From Pontibacter beigongshangensis (GTDB taxonomy: Bacteria > Bacteroidota > Bacteroidia > Cytophagales > Hymenobacteraceae): 64,000 nucleotides of DNA. The notes under the pieces were generated by a model. That model was given only the letters and a program-made list of their open reading frames with translations. It did no database searches and was not told the DNA's origin. Below are positions 35,712 to 43,574 of the stretch, piece by piece; position 1 is the first letter of the stretch, and the number at the start of each line of letters is the position of its first letter. The translations under genes and the position numbers were made by a program. The DNA is taken from the NCBI RefSeq assembly GCF_014332515.1, contig NZ_VFSD01000001.1, forward strand, positions 124,001 through 188,000, read 5' to 3'.

Positions 35712-37421
35712 TTAAATGCCTGAGCGCAGCAACTCCTGCTTGTACCTGGCAAAGGAGGCATGGTTGGCTTTGCTGTCGGTGAAAATTTCCAGGATGCCTG
35801 CTCCTGCATCCGCATCAAAAAAGGCAGAAAGTGCCAGGTGCAGCTCCTCCAGGGAGTGACAGGCCGTGTAGCTGAGGCCAAAATCACGGGCCGTGTTTTC
35901 AGCATCAAGCGCCTGGTGCGTCTCAAAAAAGGGCTCCAGCTCCGGTTGCTGCCTGGGCCCGTCCAGCAGCCTGAAAATGCCGCCTGCGTGGTTGTTGAGG
36001 AGCACGATGCGCAGGTTCTGGGGCAGGTAATTATGCCAGAGGCCATTGCGGTCGTAGAAAAAAGCCAGGTCGCCGGTAAGCAAGGTGGTGATGTGAGGGC
36101 TGGTAAGGGCACAGCCTACCGCTGTACTGGTGCTGCCGTCTATACCGCTCGTGCCCCGGTTGGCGAACACGCTTACCTGCTGCTTTTGCCGCAGGCCCAA
36201 TATGTTTACATAGCGCACCGCCATGCTATTGGCCAGGTGCAGGTTAGTGTGTGGAGGCAACTGGTTCAGCACATGCGCCAGCACCGCAAGCTCGCTGTAT
36301 TCGGCTTCAGCGGTGTAGGTTTTCAGGAAGTCAGCTGCTCTGGCCTCTCTAGCCACCCAGGCAGTCTGGTAGGCACTTTCTATAGCGCCAGCACCAGTTG
36401 CCGCTGCTATTCCGGCAAAGAATGCGGCAGGGGCGGCGCGCAGGATGCGGGTCAGGGACTGAAAAGTGTCTGCTACGGCACCGGCTGGCTGAATGTGCCA
36501 GTGTGCCTCTGGCTTGTACTGGCGCAGGTACAGCTTCAGACTTTTAGATATAATGGATTTGCCAAAGGTGATCAGCAGGTCCGGCTGCAGCGACTGCATC
36601 TTTTCTTCTTCCGGGCAAGCCAGAATGGCATCCTGGTGGCGTATAAGGCCATCCATCTGGTGCACGTTAGAGATTACATCGCCTGCCACCACAGCGCCTG
36701 TTGCCTTCCTGAAGCCGCTGAGTTGCTCCTGCAGTTGCTGGTTGTAGGGGTCCTGGCCGGCTACCACTAAAATGCGATCAAACAGTTTTAACTCCTGCAG
36801 CAACTGCTCAGCCTGGTTTCCGGTAAGCGAAAAAGCGTTCTGCTGCTCCTCAATCACCTTGGCTTTCGGATCAAATACTACTTTCTCGCCCGGAGCCGGG
36901 TAAAAGGGCTCCCGCAATGGCACGTTTATATGCACCGGCCCGGCAGGAAATGCAGCCGCCTCATTCAGCGCCTCCGATATCATCCGCTCCGTGTGCCACA
37001 CCGCGTCAGGGTGCGACAGGTCAGCCGGAAAATTATAACTGGTTTTTATATGCTGCCCGAAGAGGTGCTGCTGCCGTATGGTTTGCCCGTCCAGCTGGTC
37101 GATCCACTCGGGCGGGCGGTCTGCGGTGAGAACCAGCAGAGGCACCTGCAGAAAAAAGGCTTCGGCCACGGCCGGGGCGTAATTTAGCGCCGCCGTGCCG
37201 GAGGTGCAGACAAGCACGGTGGCTTTGCCAGTAGTCTGGGCCATGCCCAGCGCTATAAAGGCTGCCGCACGCTCATCGCTCACCGTCCGCACCGTTAGCT
37301 CCGGGTGCCGCGCAAACGCAATGGTGAGCGGCGCACACCGCGACCCCGGCGAAAGCACCACCTGCTGCACACCCTTCCTGGCACAAATCCCGGCAATATT
37401 GACAACTGGCTGAAGGATCAT
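35712..37421 (-). CDS. menD: SEPHCHC synthase MenD
   Basis: This 569-residue thiamine-diphosphate enzyme joins isochorismate and 2-oxoglutarate, the first committed step of menaquinone synthesis. The N-terminal PYR-like domain has VVLSPGSRCAPLTIAFARHP and VLVCTSGTAALNYAPAVAEA. The C-terminal TPP domain has ANRGTSGIDGSTSTAVG and LLTGDLAFFYDRNGLWH (GDLAF plus N). The length matches MenD. It is separated from menF by the family B element. Confidence 0.96.
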   Translation of the reverse strand: MILQPVVNIAGICARKGVQQVVLSPGSRCAPLTIAFARHPELTVRTVSDERAAAFIALGMAQTTGKATVLVCTSGTAALNYAPAVAEAFFLQVPLLVLTADRPPEWIDQLDGQTIRQQHLFGQHIKTSYNFPADLSHPDAVWHTERMISEALNEAAAFPAGPVHINVPLREPFYPAPGEKVVFDPKAKVIEEQQNAFSLTGNQAEQLLQELKLFDRILVVAGQDPYNQQLQEQLSGFRKATGAVVAGDVISNVHQMDGLIRHQDAILACPEEEKMQSLQPDLLITFGKSIISKSLKLYLRQYKPEAHWHIQPAGAVADTFQSLTRILRAAPAAFFAGIAAATGAGAIESAYQTAWVAREARAADFLKTYTAEAEYSELAVLAHVLNQLPPHTNLHLANSMAVRYVNILGLRQKQQVSVFANRGTSGIDGSTSTAVGCALTSPHITTLLTGDLAFFYDRNGLWHNYLPQNLRIVLLNNHAGGIFRLLDGPRQQPELEPFFETHQALDAENTARDFGLSYTACHSLEELHLALSAFFDADAGAGILEIFTDSKANHASFARYKQELLRSGI

Positions 37422-37993
37422 CTTTCTTTAATTTTGAATGAGTGATTGAGTGAATGTTGTTTTTGGTCTGAATCAGAATTTACAGAATGTAAGAATATAC
37501 TTAATAAGAAATAACCACACCTGTTCTTATCATCGCTAACCGTTCCTTATAATTGTATTAGATTTTTGTATACACAGACTCTATGATGCAGCGGCAGGAG
37601 TCGTTCCATTGGATAGATGATTTGATTTAAATTAACCCAAGTTGTGCGGTAGAGAGCCTAAGGCAATGGCCACTGGCCTGGGGTTAAGTTAGCATAGCCA
37701 CTTGTTAAGACTTGATGGCAAAAGCAGCTTGTTTCATGGCCCGTGTCTTTGTTCTTTTTGTCTTGATACAAAAAGAACAAAAAAAATCAAGACGATTTTG
37801 TTTGTCGAGGGCCCCTACCCCCACTCAATGAACGCTCAAACAAAAAATCGTCATTCGGTGCACCTGGCAACTGTATCTGACTCGTAGTTACCCGCCGCAC
37901 CACATTATTTAGGGCTGCTACCGCACAACTTGGGTTTAAATAATTACTCTAAAATCATTCACTCAACCACTCAATCATCCTTTCAAAATTTAA
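37422..37993. other. Intergenic region menF/menD carrying a family B element
   Basis: 572 bp, longer than expected inside a pathway cluster. GAATGAGTGATTGAGTGAATG-like DNA at 37436-37456 is mirrored by CATTCACTCAACCACTCAATC at 37956-37980, and between them lies family B copy 2 (37634-37936). The 61-codon frame at 37702-37887 runs across the hairpins and is treated as spurious. Confidence 0.75.
37634..37936. repeat. Family B structured repeat, copy 2, with 19-bp terminal inverted repeats
   Basis: The ends AACCCAAGTTGTGCGGTAG (37634-37652) and CTACCGCACAACTTGGGTT (37918-37936) are perfect inverted repeats of each other. Inside are the 11-bp inverted repeat 37751-37761/37768-37778, the alternative pairing 37760-37767/37786-37793, a third stem 37791-37804/37837-37852, GAACGCTCAAAC, and GGTGCACC at 37857-37864. 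It is about 303 bp with no coding capacity, as in a MITE. Confidence 0.75.
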
Positions 37994-39223
37994 TTATCGC
38001 TCATTTAAAATTCCCAGCACCCTGCGCATGGCCTGGAACTTGTACTGTGTTTCGAGCCATTCTTTTTCCGAAGATGATTCTCCCGTAATGCCAGCGCCTG
38101 CATACAGTACTGCTTCGGTTGGCAGGAGTTGCATGCAGCGCAGGTTCACGTAGAGCTGGGTGCCTTCTGCGCTGCCTACAGGGCCCAGGTAGCCGCTGTA
38201 GTAACTTCGGTCGTACCCCTCGTGCTGCAGGATAAACTGAATGGCGGGCTCCTTAGGCATGCCGCACACAGCCGACGTGGGGTGCAGGAGGTGCAGCATG
38301 TCGGTGCCGAGGTTCGGGAAATCCGGCTCCTGCTTCATGTCCACTTTAAAATCGGTGCGCAGGTGCATCAGGTTGCCGGCAACAATTGTTTTAGGACCGA
38401 TCTCGGTGTAGTCGCGCAGCCTGATCTTTTTAAAGCAGTTGATGACGTACCGCTCCACCAGTGCCTGCTCCTCAATTTCTTTCTGGCGCCAAATGGCATC
38501 GGCTGTGGAGGTGTCATTGGTGATGGGCTGTGTCCCAGCCAGGGCTACTGTTCTGAAAACCTGGTTCTGGTCTATGCTCACCAGTATCTCGGGCGAGGCC
38601 CCCATCCAGGTGCCAAGCCCTGGCACAGCCACCAGCGACACAAGCGCGCGGGGGTGCAGCTCCAGCATCGCCTCAAAAGCAGCCACCGGAGCAAAGCCCT
38701 CAGGTACCGCCCGCTTTAAGACCCGCGACAGCACCACCTTCTCCATTTCTTCAGCCTGAATAGCTGTTACGGCATTCTTTACGGCTGTTTTGTAAGCCTC
38801 TTCCGTTTGCACTGTGCCCTGGCCGTTTTCTGCGGGGGAGTACCAGGCAATGCCGGCAGAGTTATCCTGCTTCTCCAGCTCCTCCAAAAAGGCCTGCACG
38901 TGTGCGGCGGGAGCATCTTCGGCAGCTTTTAGTTCAGAAATTACGGAGCTATAATAAAGGTCTGCCTTGATAAAAAGATTGCTATGCCGCTCACTTGCCT
39001 GAAAGGGGCAGAATAGAAACCCGAACGCACTCGTCTCCAGTACAGGCTGCCCCATGCGGTGCTCCTGCTGCAGCGATACCGCCACCTGCCAGACAGGATC
39101 ATGGGGCAGACGCCAGGCAGCAAAGGCAAGCCCCCGCTTCAGCGCGGCAGCATAAATCCTGTTCAGAGAATGAGCTGCTCTGGGCGCAGCTGCACTTTCG
39201 GGGGCAGTTGTGGCCTTTGGCAT
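37994..39223 (-). CDS. menF: Isochorismate synthase MenF
   Basis: This 409-residue chorismate-binding enzyme makes isochorismate from chorismate, with Mg2+. Visible C-terminal motifs include KVVLSRVLKRAVPEGF, LAGTQPITNDTSTADAIW, HLLHPTSAVCGMPKEPA, YSGYLGPVGS and YAGAGITGESSSEKEW. The length fits MenF-type enzymes. It starts 4 nt after the end of the hotdog thioesterase gene, so the two are co-transcribed, and menD follows after a repeat. Confidence 0.95.
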   Translation of the reverse strand: MPKATTAPESAAAPRAAHSLNRIYAAALKRGLAFAAWRLPHDPVWQVAVSLQQEHRMGQPVLETSAFGFLFCPFQASERHSNLFIKADLYYSSVISELKAAEDAPAAHVQAFLEELEKQDNSAGIAWYSPAENGQGTVQTEEAYKTAVKNAVTAIQAEEMEKVVLSRVLKRAVPEGFAPVAAFEAMLELHPRALVSLVAVPGLGTWMGASPEILVSIDQNQVFRTVALAGTQPITNDTSTADAIWRQKEIEEQALVERYVINCFKKIRLRDYTEIGPKTIVAGNLMHLRTDFKVDMKQEPDFPNLGTDMLHLLHPTSAVCGMPKEPAIQFILQHEGYDRSYYSGYLGPVGSAEGTQLYVNLRCMQLLPTEAVLYAGAGITGESSSEKEWLETQYKFQAMRRVLGILNER

Positions 39224-39227
39224 ACGG

Positions 39228-39647
39228 TTACTTTTTATCGATTACGGCTACTGTCATACGGCTGATGCATACCAGGTCGCCAGCTTCGTTGGTTATTTTT
39301 ATTTCCCATACCTGCGTGCTGCGCCCGGCATGCAGGGCCGTGGCTCTGCCAAAGACCCAGCCTTCGCGCACCCCACGCAAATGGTTGGCGTTTATCTCCA
39401 GGCCCACACAGGCTTTTTTGCTCAAATCTACCTGCAGGGCGGCCCCAATGCTTCCCAGCGACTCGGCCAGGGCCACAGAGGCGCCGCCGTGCAGCAGGCC
39501 CATGGGCTGGTGCGTACGGTGGTCTACGGGCATTTTGCCGCAAATGTACCCCTCCCCGCATTCTGTAATCTCAATACCTAAATGATCTATCATGGTATTT
39601 TGGCACCATTCCTTCATTTTCTCAAGCACACCAGCATTTTTTTGCAT
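39228..39647 (-). CDS. Hotdog thioesterase, probable DHNA-CoA thioesterase (MenI type)
   Basis: This 139-residue PaaI/MenI-like hotdog enzyme has the motif HQPMGLLHGGASVALAESLG, with Glu62 as the probable catalytic residue. In menaquinone synthesis the DHNA-CoA thioesterase releases DHNA before prenylation. The gene precedes menF by 4 nt, which supports that role, but MenI-like and PaaI-like thioesterases look alike, so the substrate is inferred from position. It is probably the first gene of its transcript. Confidence 0.85.
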   Translation of the reverse strand: MQKNAGVLEKMKEWCQNTMIDHLGIEITECGEGYICGKMPVDHRTHQPMGLLHGGASVALAESLGSIGAALQVDLSKKACVGLEINANHLRGVREGWVFGRATALHAGRSTQVWEIKITNEAGDLVCISRMTVAVIDKK

Positions 39648-39711
39648 AGAAATAGATAACGTTTCCTAATTTAGGGGCCTATTACAGTAGAAAGGCAAAA
39701 GTAGAAGAATT

Positions 39712-40344
39712 TTGAGTATTAAGAAAATATACCTGATCCGACACGGTGAGACTGATTATAACATGCAGGGCATCGTGCAGGGGAGCGGCGTAGACTCCTC
39801 CCTTAACGATACCGGCTGGAAACAGGCTGCGCTTTTTTTCGAAAAATATAAAGAGGTCCCCTTCGACAAAGTATACACCTCGGTGCTGCAGCGCAGTGTG
39901 CAGTCGGTGCAGGGGTTTCTGGAGAAGGGAATACCGCATGAGCAGCATGCAGGCCTGAACGAGATTTGCTGGGGCACGCGCGAAGGCACGCTGATCACGC
40001 CCGAAGAAGACGCCTACTACCACGATCTGCTGCGCCGCTGGAGCGAGGGCGGAACGGCAGAGTGCATAGAAGGAGGGGAGAGCCCTGAGCTGGTGGCGGC
40101 CCGGCAGCAGCCATTTATCGACCTGATGCTGAGCAGACCCGAAGAAGAAACAGTTTTAATTTGCATGCACGGCCGTGCCATGCGTATATTGCTTTGCCAA
40201 CTGCTGCACTACCCGCTCCGCTGCATGGACCAGTTTCTGCACCAGAACCTGTGCCTCTACGAGCTGGATTACACCGGCAGCCTGTTTGCCGCAAAGAAAT
40301 ACTGCGACGTGGAGCACCTGCAGGCGCTGGCTACAAAAGGGTAG
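39712..40344 (+). CDS. Histidine phosphatase family protein
   Basis: This 210-residue protein starts at TTG (39712). The phosphatase motif RHGETDYN is at 10-17, with His11 as the phospho-acceptor, and the second His is in CMHGRAMRILL. The family includes phosphoglycerate mutases, alpha-ribazole phosphatases and phosphosugar phosphatases; nothing in the neighbourhood (menF on one side, PDH E2 on the other) tells which. No signal peptide is seen. Confidence 0.88.
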   Translation: MSIKKIYLIRHGETDYNMQGIVQGSGVDSSLNDTGWKQAALFFEKYKEVPFDKVYTSVLQRSVQSVQGFLEKGIPHEQHAGLNEICWGTREGTLITPEEDAYYHDLLRRWSEGGTAECIEGGESPELVAARQQPFIDLMLSRPEEETVLICMHGRAMRILLCQLLHYPLRCMDQFLHQNLCLYELDYTGSLFAAKKYCDVEHLQALATKG

Positions 40345-40377
40345 TTGAAGGCAGGTTGAACAAAAAGTAAAGTATAG

Positions 40378-40408
40378 TTTGAATAAAATATTTTTAAATC
40401 TAATTTTG
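40378..40408 (+). promoter_or_regulatory. Consensus Bacteroidota promoter for the PDH E2 gene
   Basis: TTTG at 40378-40381 and TAATTTTG at 40401-40408 are separated by exactly 19 nt, a full match to TTTG-N19-TAnnTTTG. It lies 46 nt before the ATG. Confidence 0.75.
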
Positions 40409-40453
40409 GGCTGATTAAAAAGACCACTGGGCGAACAAACAACACGATAATAT

Positions 40454-42136
40454 ATGGCTGAAGTTATAAAAATGCCCAAGATGAGTGACACAATGACGGA
40501 GGGGGTGATTGCATCTTGGCTGAAGAAGGTTGGCGATAGCGTAAGCTCCGGCGACATCCTGGCAGAAGTAGAGACAGACAAAGCGACCATGGAGCTGGAG
40601 TCCTACGAAGATGGTACTCTCCTCTACATTGGTCCGAAAGAAGGCGACGCTGTGCCTGTAGATGCAGTGATTGCCATTCTTGGGGAAAAAGGTGAAGATA
40701 TTTCCGGACTGCTGTCTGAACTTGAAGGTGGCAGCGCCCCTGCTGCGAAACAGGAAGCAAAGCCGGAAGAGAAAAAAGAAGCTGCTCCAGCTAAGAAAGA
40801 GGCCCCTGCCCCTAAAAAAGCAGCTGTAGACACATCTGACATCAACGCTTCAGTTATCAGGATGCCAAAAATGAGCGACACCATGGAAGAAGGTGTGCTG
40901 GTGGCATGGCTGAAGAAAGAAGGCGACAAAGTGAGCGCCGGCGACATTCTGGCTGAAGTGGAAACCGATAAGGCCACCATGGAGCTGGAAGCCTATGAAG
41001 ACGGCACGCTGCTTTACATCGGCGTGAAAGAAGGCGACTCTGTTCCTGTTGACGCTACCATCGCCGTTATTGGCGAAGAAGGCGCTGACTTTAAAGCCTT
41101 GCTGGACGCTGAGTCCTCCAGCCTAGACGACAGCGAAGAAAACGCCAAAACCGACGAAAACATAGAGGCACAGGCCGAAGCAGTTGGTGCGGAAGACACC
41201 ACCGTTCCGGCCGGCTCCGACGAGCAGGAAACTGCTGGCGGAAACGGACGCGTAAAAGCTTCTCCGCTTGCCAAGAAAGTAGCCCAGGAGAAAGGCCTGA
41301 AACTCTCGCAGATCAAGGGCTCCGGCGAAGGTGGCCGCATTGTGCTGCGCGACGTGGAGAACTTTAAACCATCGGCTGCCCCACAAAAAGAAGCTGCTCC
41401 GGCCAAAGGTGCCGCTCCAAAAGCTGTTCCTACCGGTGTGCCAGGCGTGCCGGCCGAAGAATACGAAGAGGTGAACGTATCGCAGATGCGCAAGGTAATT
41501 GCCCGCCGTCTGTCAGAAAGCCTGTTCACGGCACCACACTTCTTCCTGACCATGTCTATTGATATGGACAAAGCCATGGAAGCCCGTGTGAGCATGAACG
41601 AGGTATCTCCGGTCAAAATATCTTTCAACGACCTTGTGCTGAAAGCTGCTGCTGTAGCTCTGCGTCAGCATCCGGCCGTAAACACAGCCTGGTTAGGTGA
41701 CAAGATCCGTTACAACAAGCACATCAACATTGGTGTGGCCGTGGCGGTAGAAGAGGGCCTGCTGGTGCCGGTAGTGCGCAACGCCGACTTTAAATCGCTG
41801 TCTGCTATTTCAGCAGAGGTGAAGGAGCTTGGCGGCAAAGCCAAGAGCAAGAAACTGCAGCCAGCCGAGATGGAAGGCAGCACATTCTCTATCTCTAACC
41901 TGGGTATGTTCGGTATCGATGAGTTTACAGCCATCATCAATCCGCCGAACGCCTGTATCCTGGCAGTAGGTGGCATCTCTCAGGTGCCGGTTGTGAAGAA
42001 CGGCGAGATCAAGATCGGTAATGTTATGAAGGTGACCTTATCATGCGATCACCGCGTGGTAGACGGCGCGGTAGGATCAGCCTTCCTGCAAACCTTTAAG
42101 AACCTGCTCGAGAACCCGGTGAGAATACTGGTATAA
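40454..42136 (+). CDS. Dihydrolipoamide acetyltransferase, E2 of pyruvate dehydrogenase
   Basis: This 560-residue E2 core transfers acetyl from lipoate to CoA. It has two lipoyl domains, with lipoylated Lys43 and Lys173 in identical ETDKATMELE motifs, joined by Ala/Pro/Lys-rich linkers. A peripheral subunit-binding domain follows at about 267-305 (VKASPLAKKVAQEKG), then the catalytic domain with SCDHRVVDG near 530. The two lipoyl domains are very similar to each other, pointing to a fairly recent duplication. The E1 and E3 genes are not adjacent. A good promoter and a strong terminator bound the gene. Confidence 0.96.
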   Translation: MAEVIKMPKMSDTMTEGVIASWLKKVGDSVSSGDILAEVETDKATMELESYEDGTLLYIGPKEGDAVPVDAVIAILGEKGEDISGLLSELEGGSAPAAKQEAKPEEKKEAAPAKKEAPAPKKAAVDTSDINASVIRMPKMSDTMEEGVLVAWLKKEGDKVSAGDILAEVETDKATMELEAYEDGTLLYIGVKEGDSVPVDATIAVIGEEGADFKALLDAESSSLDDSEENAKTDENIEAQAEAVGAEDTTVPAGSDEQETAGGNGRVKASPLAKKVAQEKGLKLSQIKGSGEGGRIVLRDVENFKPSAAPQKEAAPAKGAAPKAVPTGVPGVPAEEYEEVNVSQMRKVIARRLSESLFTAPHFFLTMSIDMDKAMEARVSMNEVSPVKISFNDLVLKAAAVALRQHPAVNTAWLGDKIRYNKHINIGVAVAVEEGLLVPVVRNADFKSLSAISAEVKELGGKAKSKKLQPAEMEGSTFSISNLGMFGIDEFTAIINPPNACILAVGGISQVPVVKNGEIKIGNVMKVTLSCDHRVVDGAVGSAFLQTFKNLLENPVRILV

Positions 42137-42141
42137 GCCTT

Positions 42142-42190
42142 AATTATTCTAATGAAAAAGGCCTTCCCTGTTAGGGGAAGGCCTTTTTTG
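42142..42190 (+). repeat. Family A copy merged with a terminator
   Basis: AATTATTCTAATGAAAAAGG followed by a sequence that departs from the usual core to form the terminator stem (42155-42190). Confidence 0.8.
42155..42190 (+). terminator. Rho-independent terminator after the PDH E2 gene
   Basis: AAAAAGGCCTTCCCT pairs with AGGGGAAGGCCTTTTTT around a GTT loop. The A side belongs to a family A head, showing how such a head can become half of a terminator. Confidence 0.9.
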
Positions 42191-42354
42191 CTTGTGATGC
42201 TGCAATAACCCCTGCAGCTGGTGCTTCGACAGAGGCAGCATTAGCAATTAGGAGGATATACCTTCCGGCAGCTCTACAAGCCTTTAATCTTTCTAGGAAT
42301 CTGATTGGAGGAGTACTTAAAGCACCACAAATGGGTACGTCCGGTTATCAGAAC

Positions 42355-42410
42355 AATTATTCTAATGAAATAGGCCCTCCTGAGCATATTCCTTCTGCTG
42401 CTGCTTAGGC
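42355..42410 (+). repeat. Family A interspersed repeat
   Basis: AATTATTCTAATGAAATAGG, the core CCCTCCTGAG, then CCTTCTGCTGCTGCT. Confidence 0.85.
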
Positions 42411-42474
42411 TGCTAAAGACCTTACAGTTAAACCCGTATGCTGCACCATAATACTGAGTCGACGCCTGCTTTGG

Positions 42475-42540
42475 AATTATTCAAATGAAAATGCCCCTCC
42501 AGAGAGTATTTTTGCTGCGGATGCACCTCCTGCTGCCGGC
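42475..42540 (+). repeat. Family A interspersed repeat, full length
   Basis: AATTATTCAAATGAAAATGC, the core CCCTCCAGAG, then TTTTTGCTGCGGATGCACCT and CCTGCTGCC. Its tail matches that of 2259-2320 although the two are 40 kb apart. Confidence 0.9.
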
Positions 42541-42618
42541 CCCAAAGCTCCACACTAGCTTTAAGAAACAGCCAGCAAAATTACCCAGCCAGGTTTTAAC
42601 CATTCGATAAGAAAGAGT

Positions 42619-42626
42619 ATCTTTAA
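42619..42626 (+). promoter_or_regulatory. -7-like box for thyA
   Basis: TATCTTTA resembles TAnnTTTG with the last base changed and sits about 29 nt before the thyA ATG. Confidence 0.3.
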
Positions 42627-42654
42627 ATCCGCAAACAAACCAAGTACCCAACGC

Positions 42655-43449
42655 ATGAAACAGTATTTAGACCTGATGCAGCATATCCTGGACAAGGGAG
42701 TGAAGAAAGAAGACCGAACAGGAACGGGGACCTTGAGCGTGTTCGGGTACCAGATGCGGTTCGATCTGGCAGCAGGCTTTCCGCTCGTGACGACTAAAAA
42801 GGCGCACCTGCGGTCTATTGTGCATGAGCTGCTGTGGTTTCTGAAAGGCGACACCAATATTCAGTATCTGAAGGAGAATAAAGTAACCATCTGGGATGAA
42901 TGGGCAGACGAGAATGGCGACCTCGGCCCGGTGTATGGCTCGCAGTGGCGCAGCTGGCCAACCCCCGACGGACGCCATATCGACCAGATCTCGCAGGTGG
43001 TGCACCAACTGAAGCATAACCCCGACTCGCGCCGCATTATTGTGAGCGCCTGGAACGTGGCGGAGATAGAAAACATGAAACTACCGCCTTGCCACGCTTT
43101 TTACCAGTTTTATGTGGCAGAAGGAAAACTCTCGTGCCAGCTATACCAGCGCTCGGCCGATGTGTTTCTGGGCGTGCCGTTTAATATCGCCTCTTACGCG
43201 CTGCTGGTGCTGATGATGGCGCAGGTGACAGGGCTGAAACCGGGGGAATTTATCTGGACAGGAGGGGACACGCACCTTTACCTGAACCACCTGGAGCAGG
43301 CCAGGCTTCAGCTTACCCGGGAGCCGCACCCACTGCCTGCCATGAAGCTTAACCCAGAGGTCAAAGATATCTTCGAATTCAAGTTCCAGGATTTCAAATT
43401 GGAAGATTACAACCCGCATCCGGCTATTAAGGCACCTGTGGCAGTATAA
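42655..43449 (+). CDS. thyA: Thymidylate synthase ThyA
   Basis: This 264-residue enzyme makes dTMP from dUMP with methylene-tetrahydrofolate, yielding dihydrofolate. The catalytic cysteine lies in [12 protein letters not shown], followed by [20 protein letters not shown], as in all ThyA proteins. The length matches E. coli ThyA. No folA follows within the window; folC is 41 kb away. It appears monocistronic. Confidence 0.98.
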   Translation: MKQYLDLMQHILDKGVKKEDRTGTGTLSVFGYQMRFDLAAGFPLVTTKKAHLRSIVHELLWFLKGDTNIQYLKENKVTIWDEWADENGDLGPVYGSQWRSWPTPDGRHIDQISQVVHQLKHNPDSRRIIVSAWNVAEIENMKLPPCHAFYQFYVAEGKLSCQLYQRSADVFLGVPFNIASYALLVLMMAQVTGLKPGEFIWTGGDTHLYLNHLEQARLQLTREPHPLPAMKLNPEVKDIFEFKFQDFKLEDYNPHPAIKAPVAV

Positions 43450-43574
43450 CCTCTGTTTTGTGAGCTGCTGTAAAGGAATTAAAGAGAAAGTAGAGAGACA
43501 CTGCTTTATATTTTTGTTCCTGAAGGCCTTATCTCAAGTTTTATTCGGTTACTGCTTCTAAAAAGCTCTTGTTC

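Larger units (their letters stand above)
42137..42654. other. Intergenic region with three family A copies
   Basis: 518 bp between the PDH E2 gene and thyA with three plus-strand family A copies (42142-42190, 42355-42410, 42475-42540). The first is fused to the E2 terminator. No gene is visible. Confidence 0.8.

Noticed and set aside
35760..36770. 336-codon open frame antisense to menD
   Set aside because: The menD product on the minus strand is unmistakable; the antisense translation has no family character.
37702..37887. 61-codon frame in the menF/menD gap
   Set aside because: It crosses the family B hairpins and is not conserved with the frame in copy 1.
42142..42540. Family A copies as a CRISPR array
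   Set aside because: Spacing is irregular, copies differ in sequence, occur in both orientations across the whole window, and there are no cas genes.
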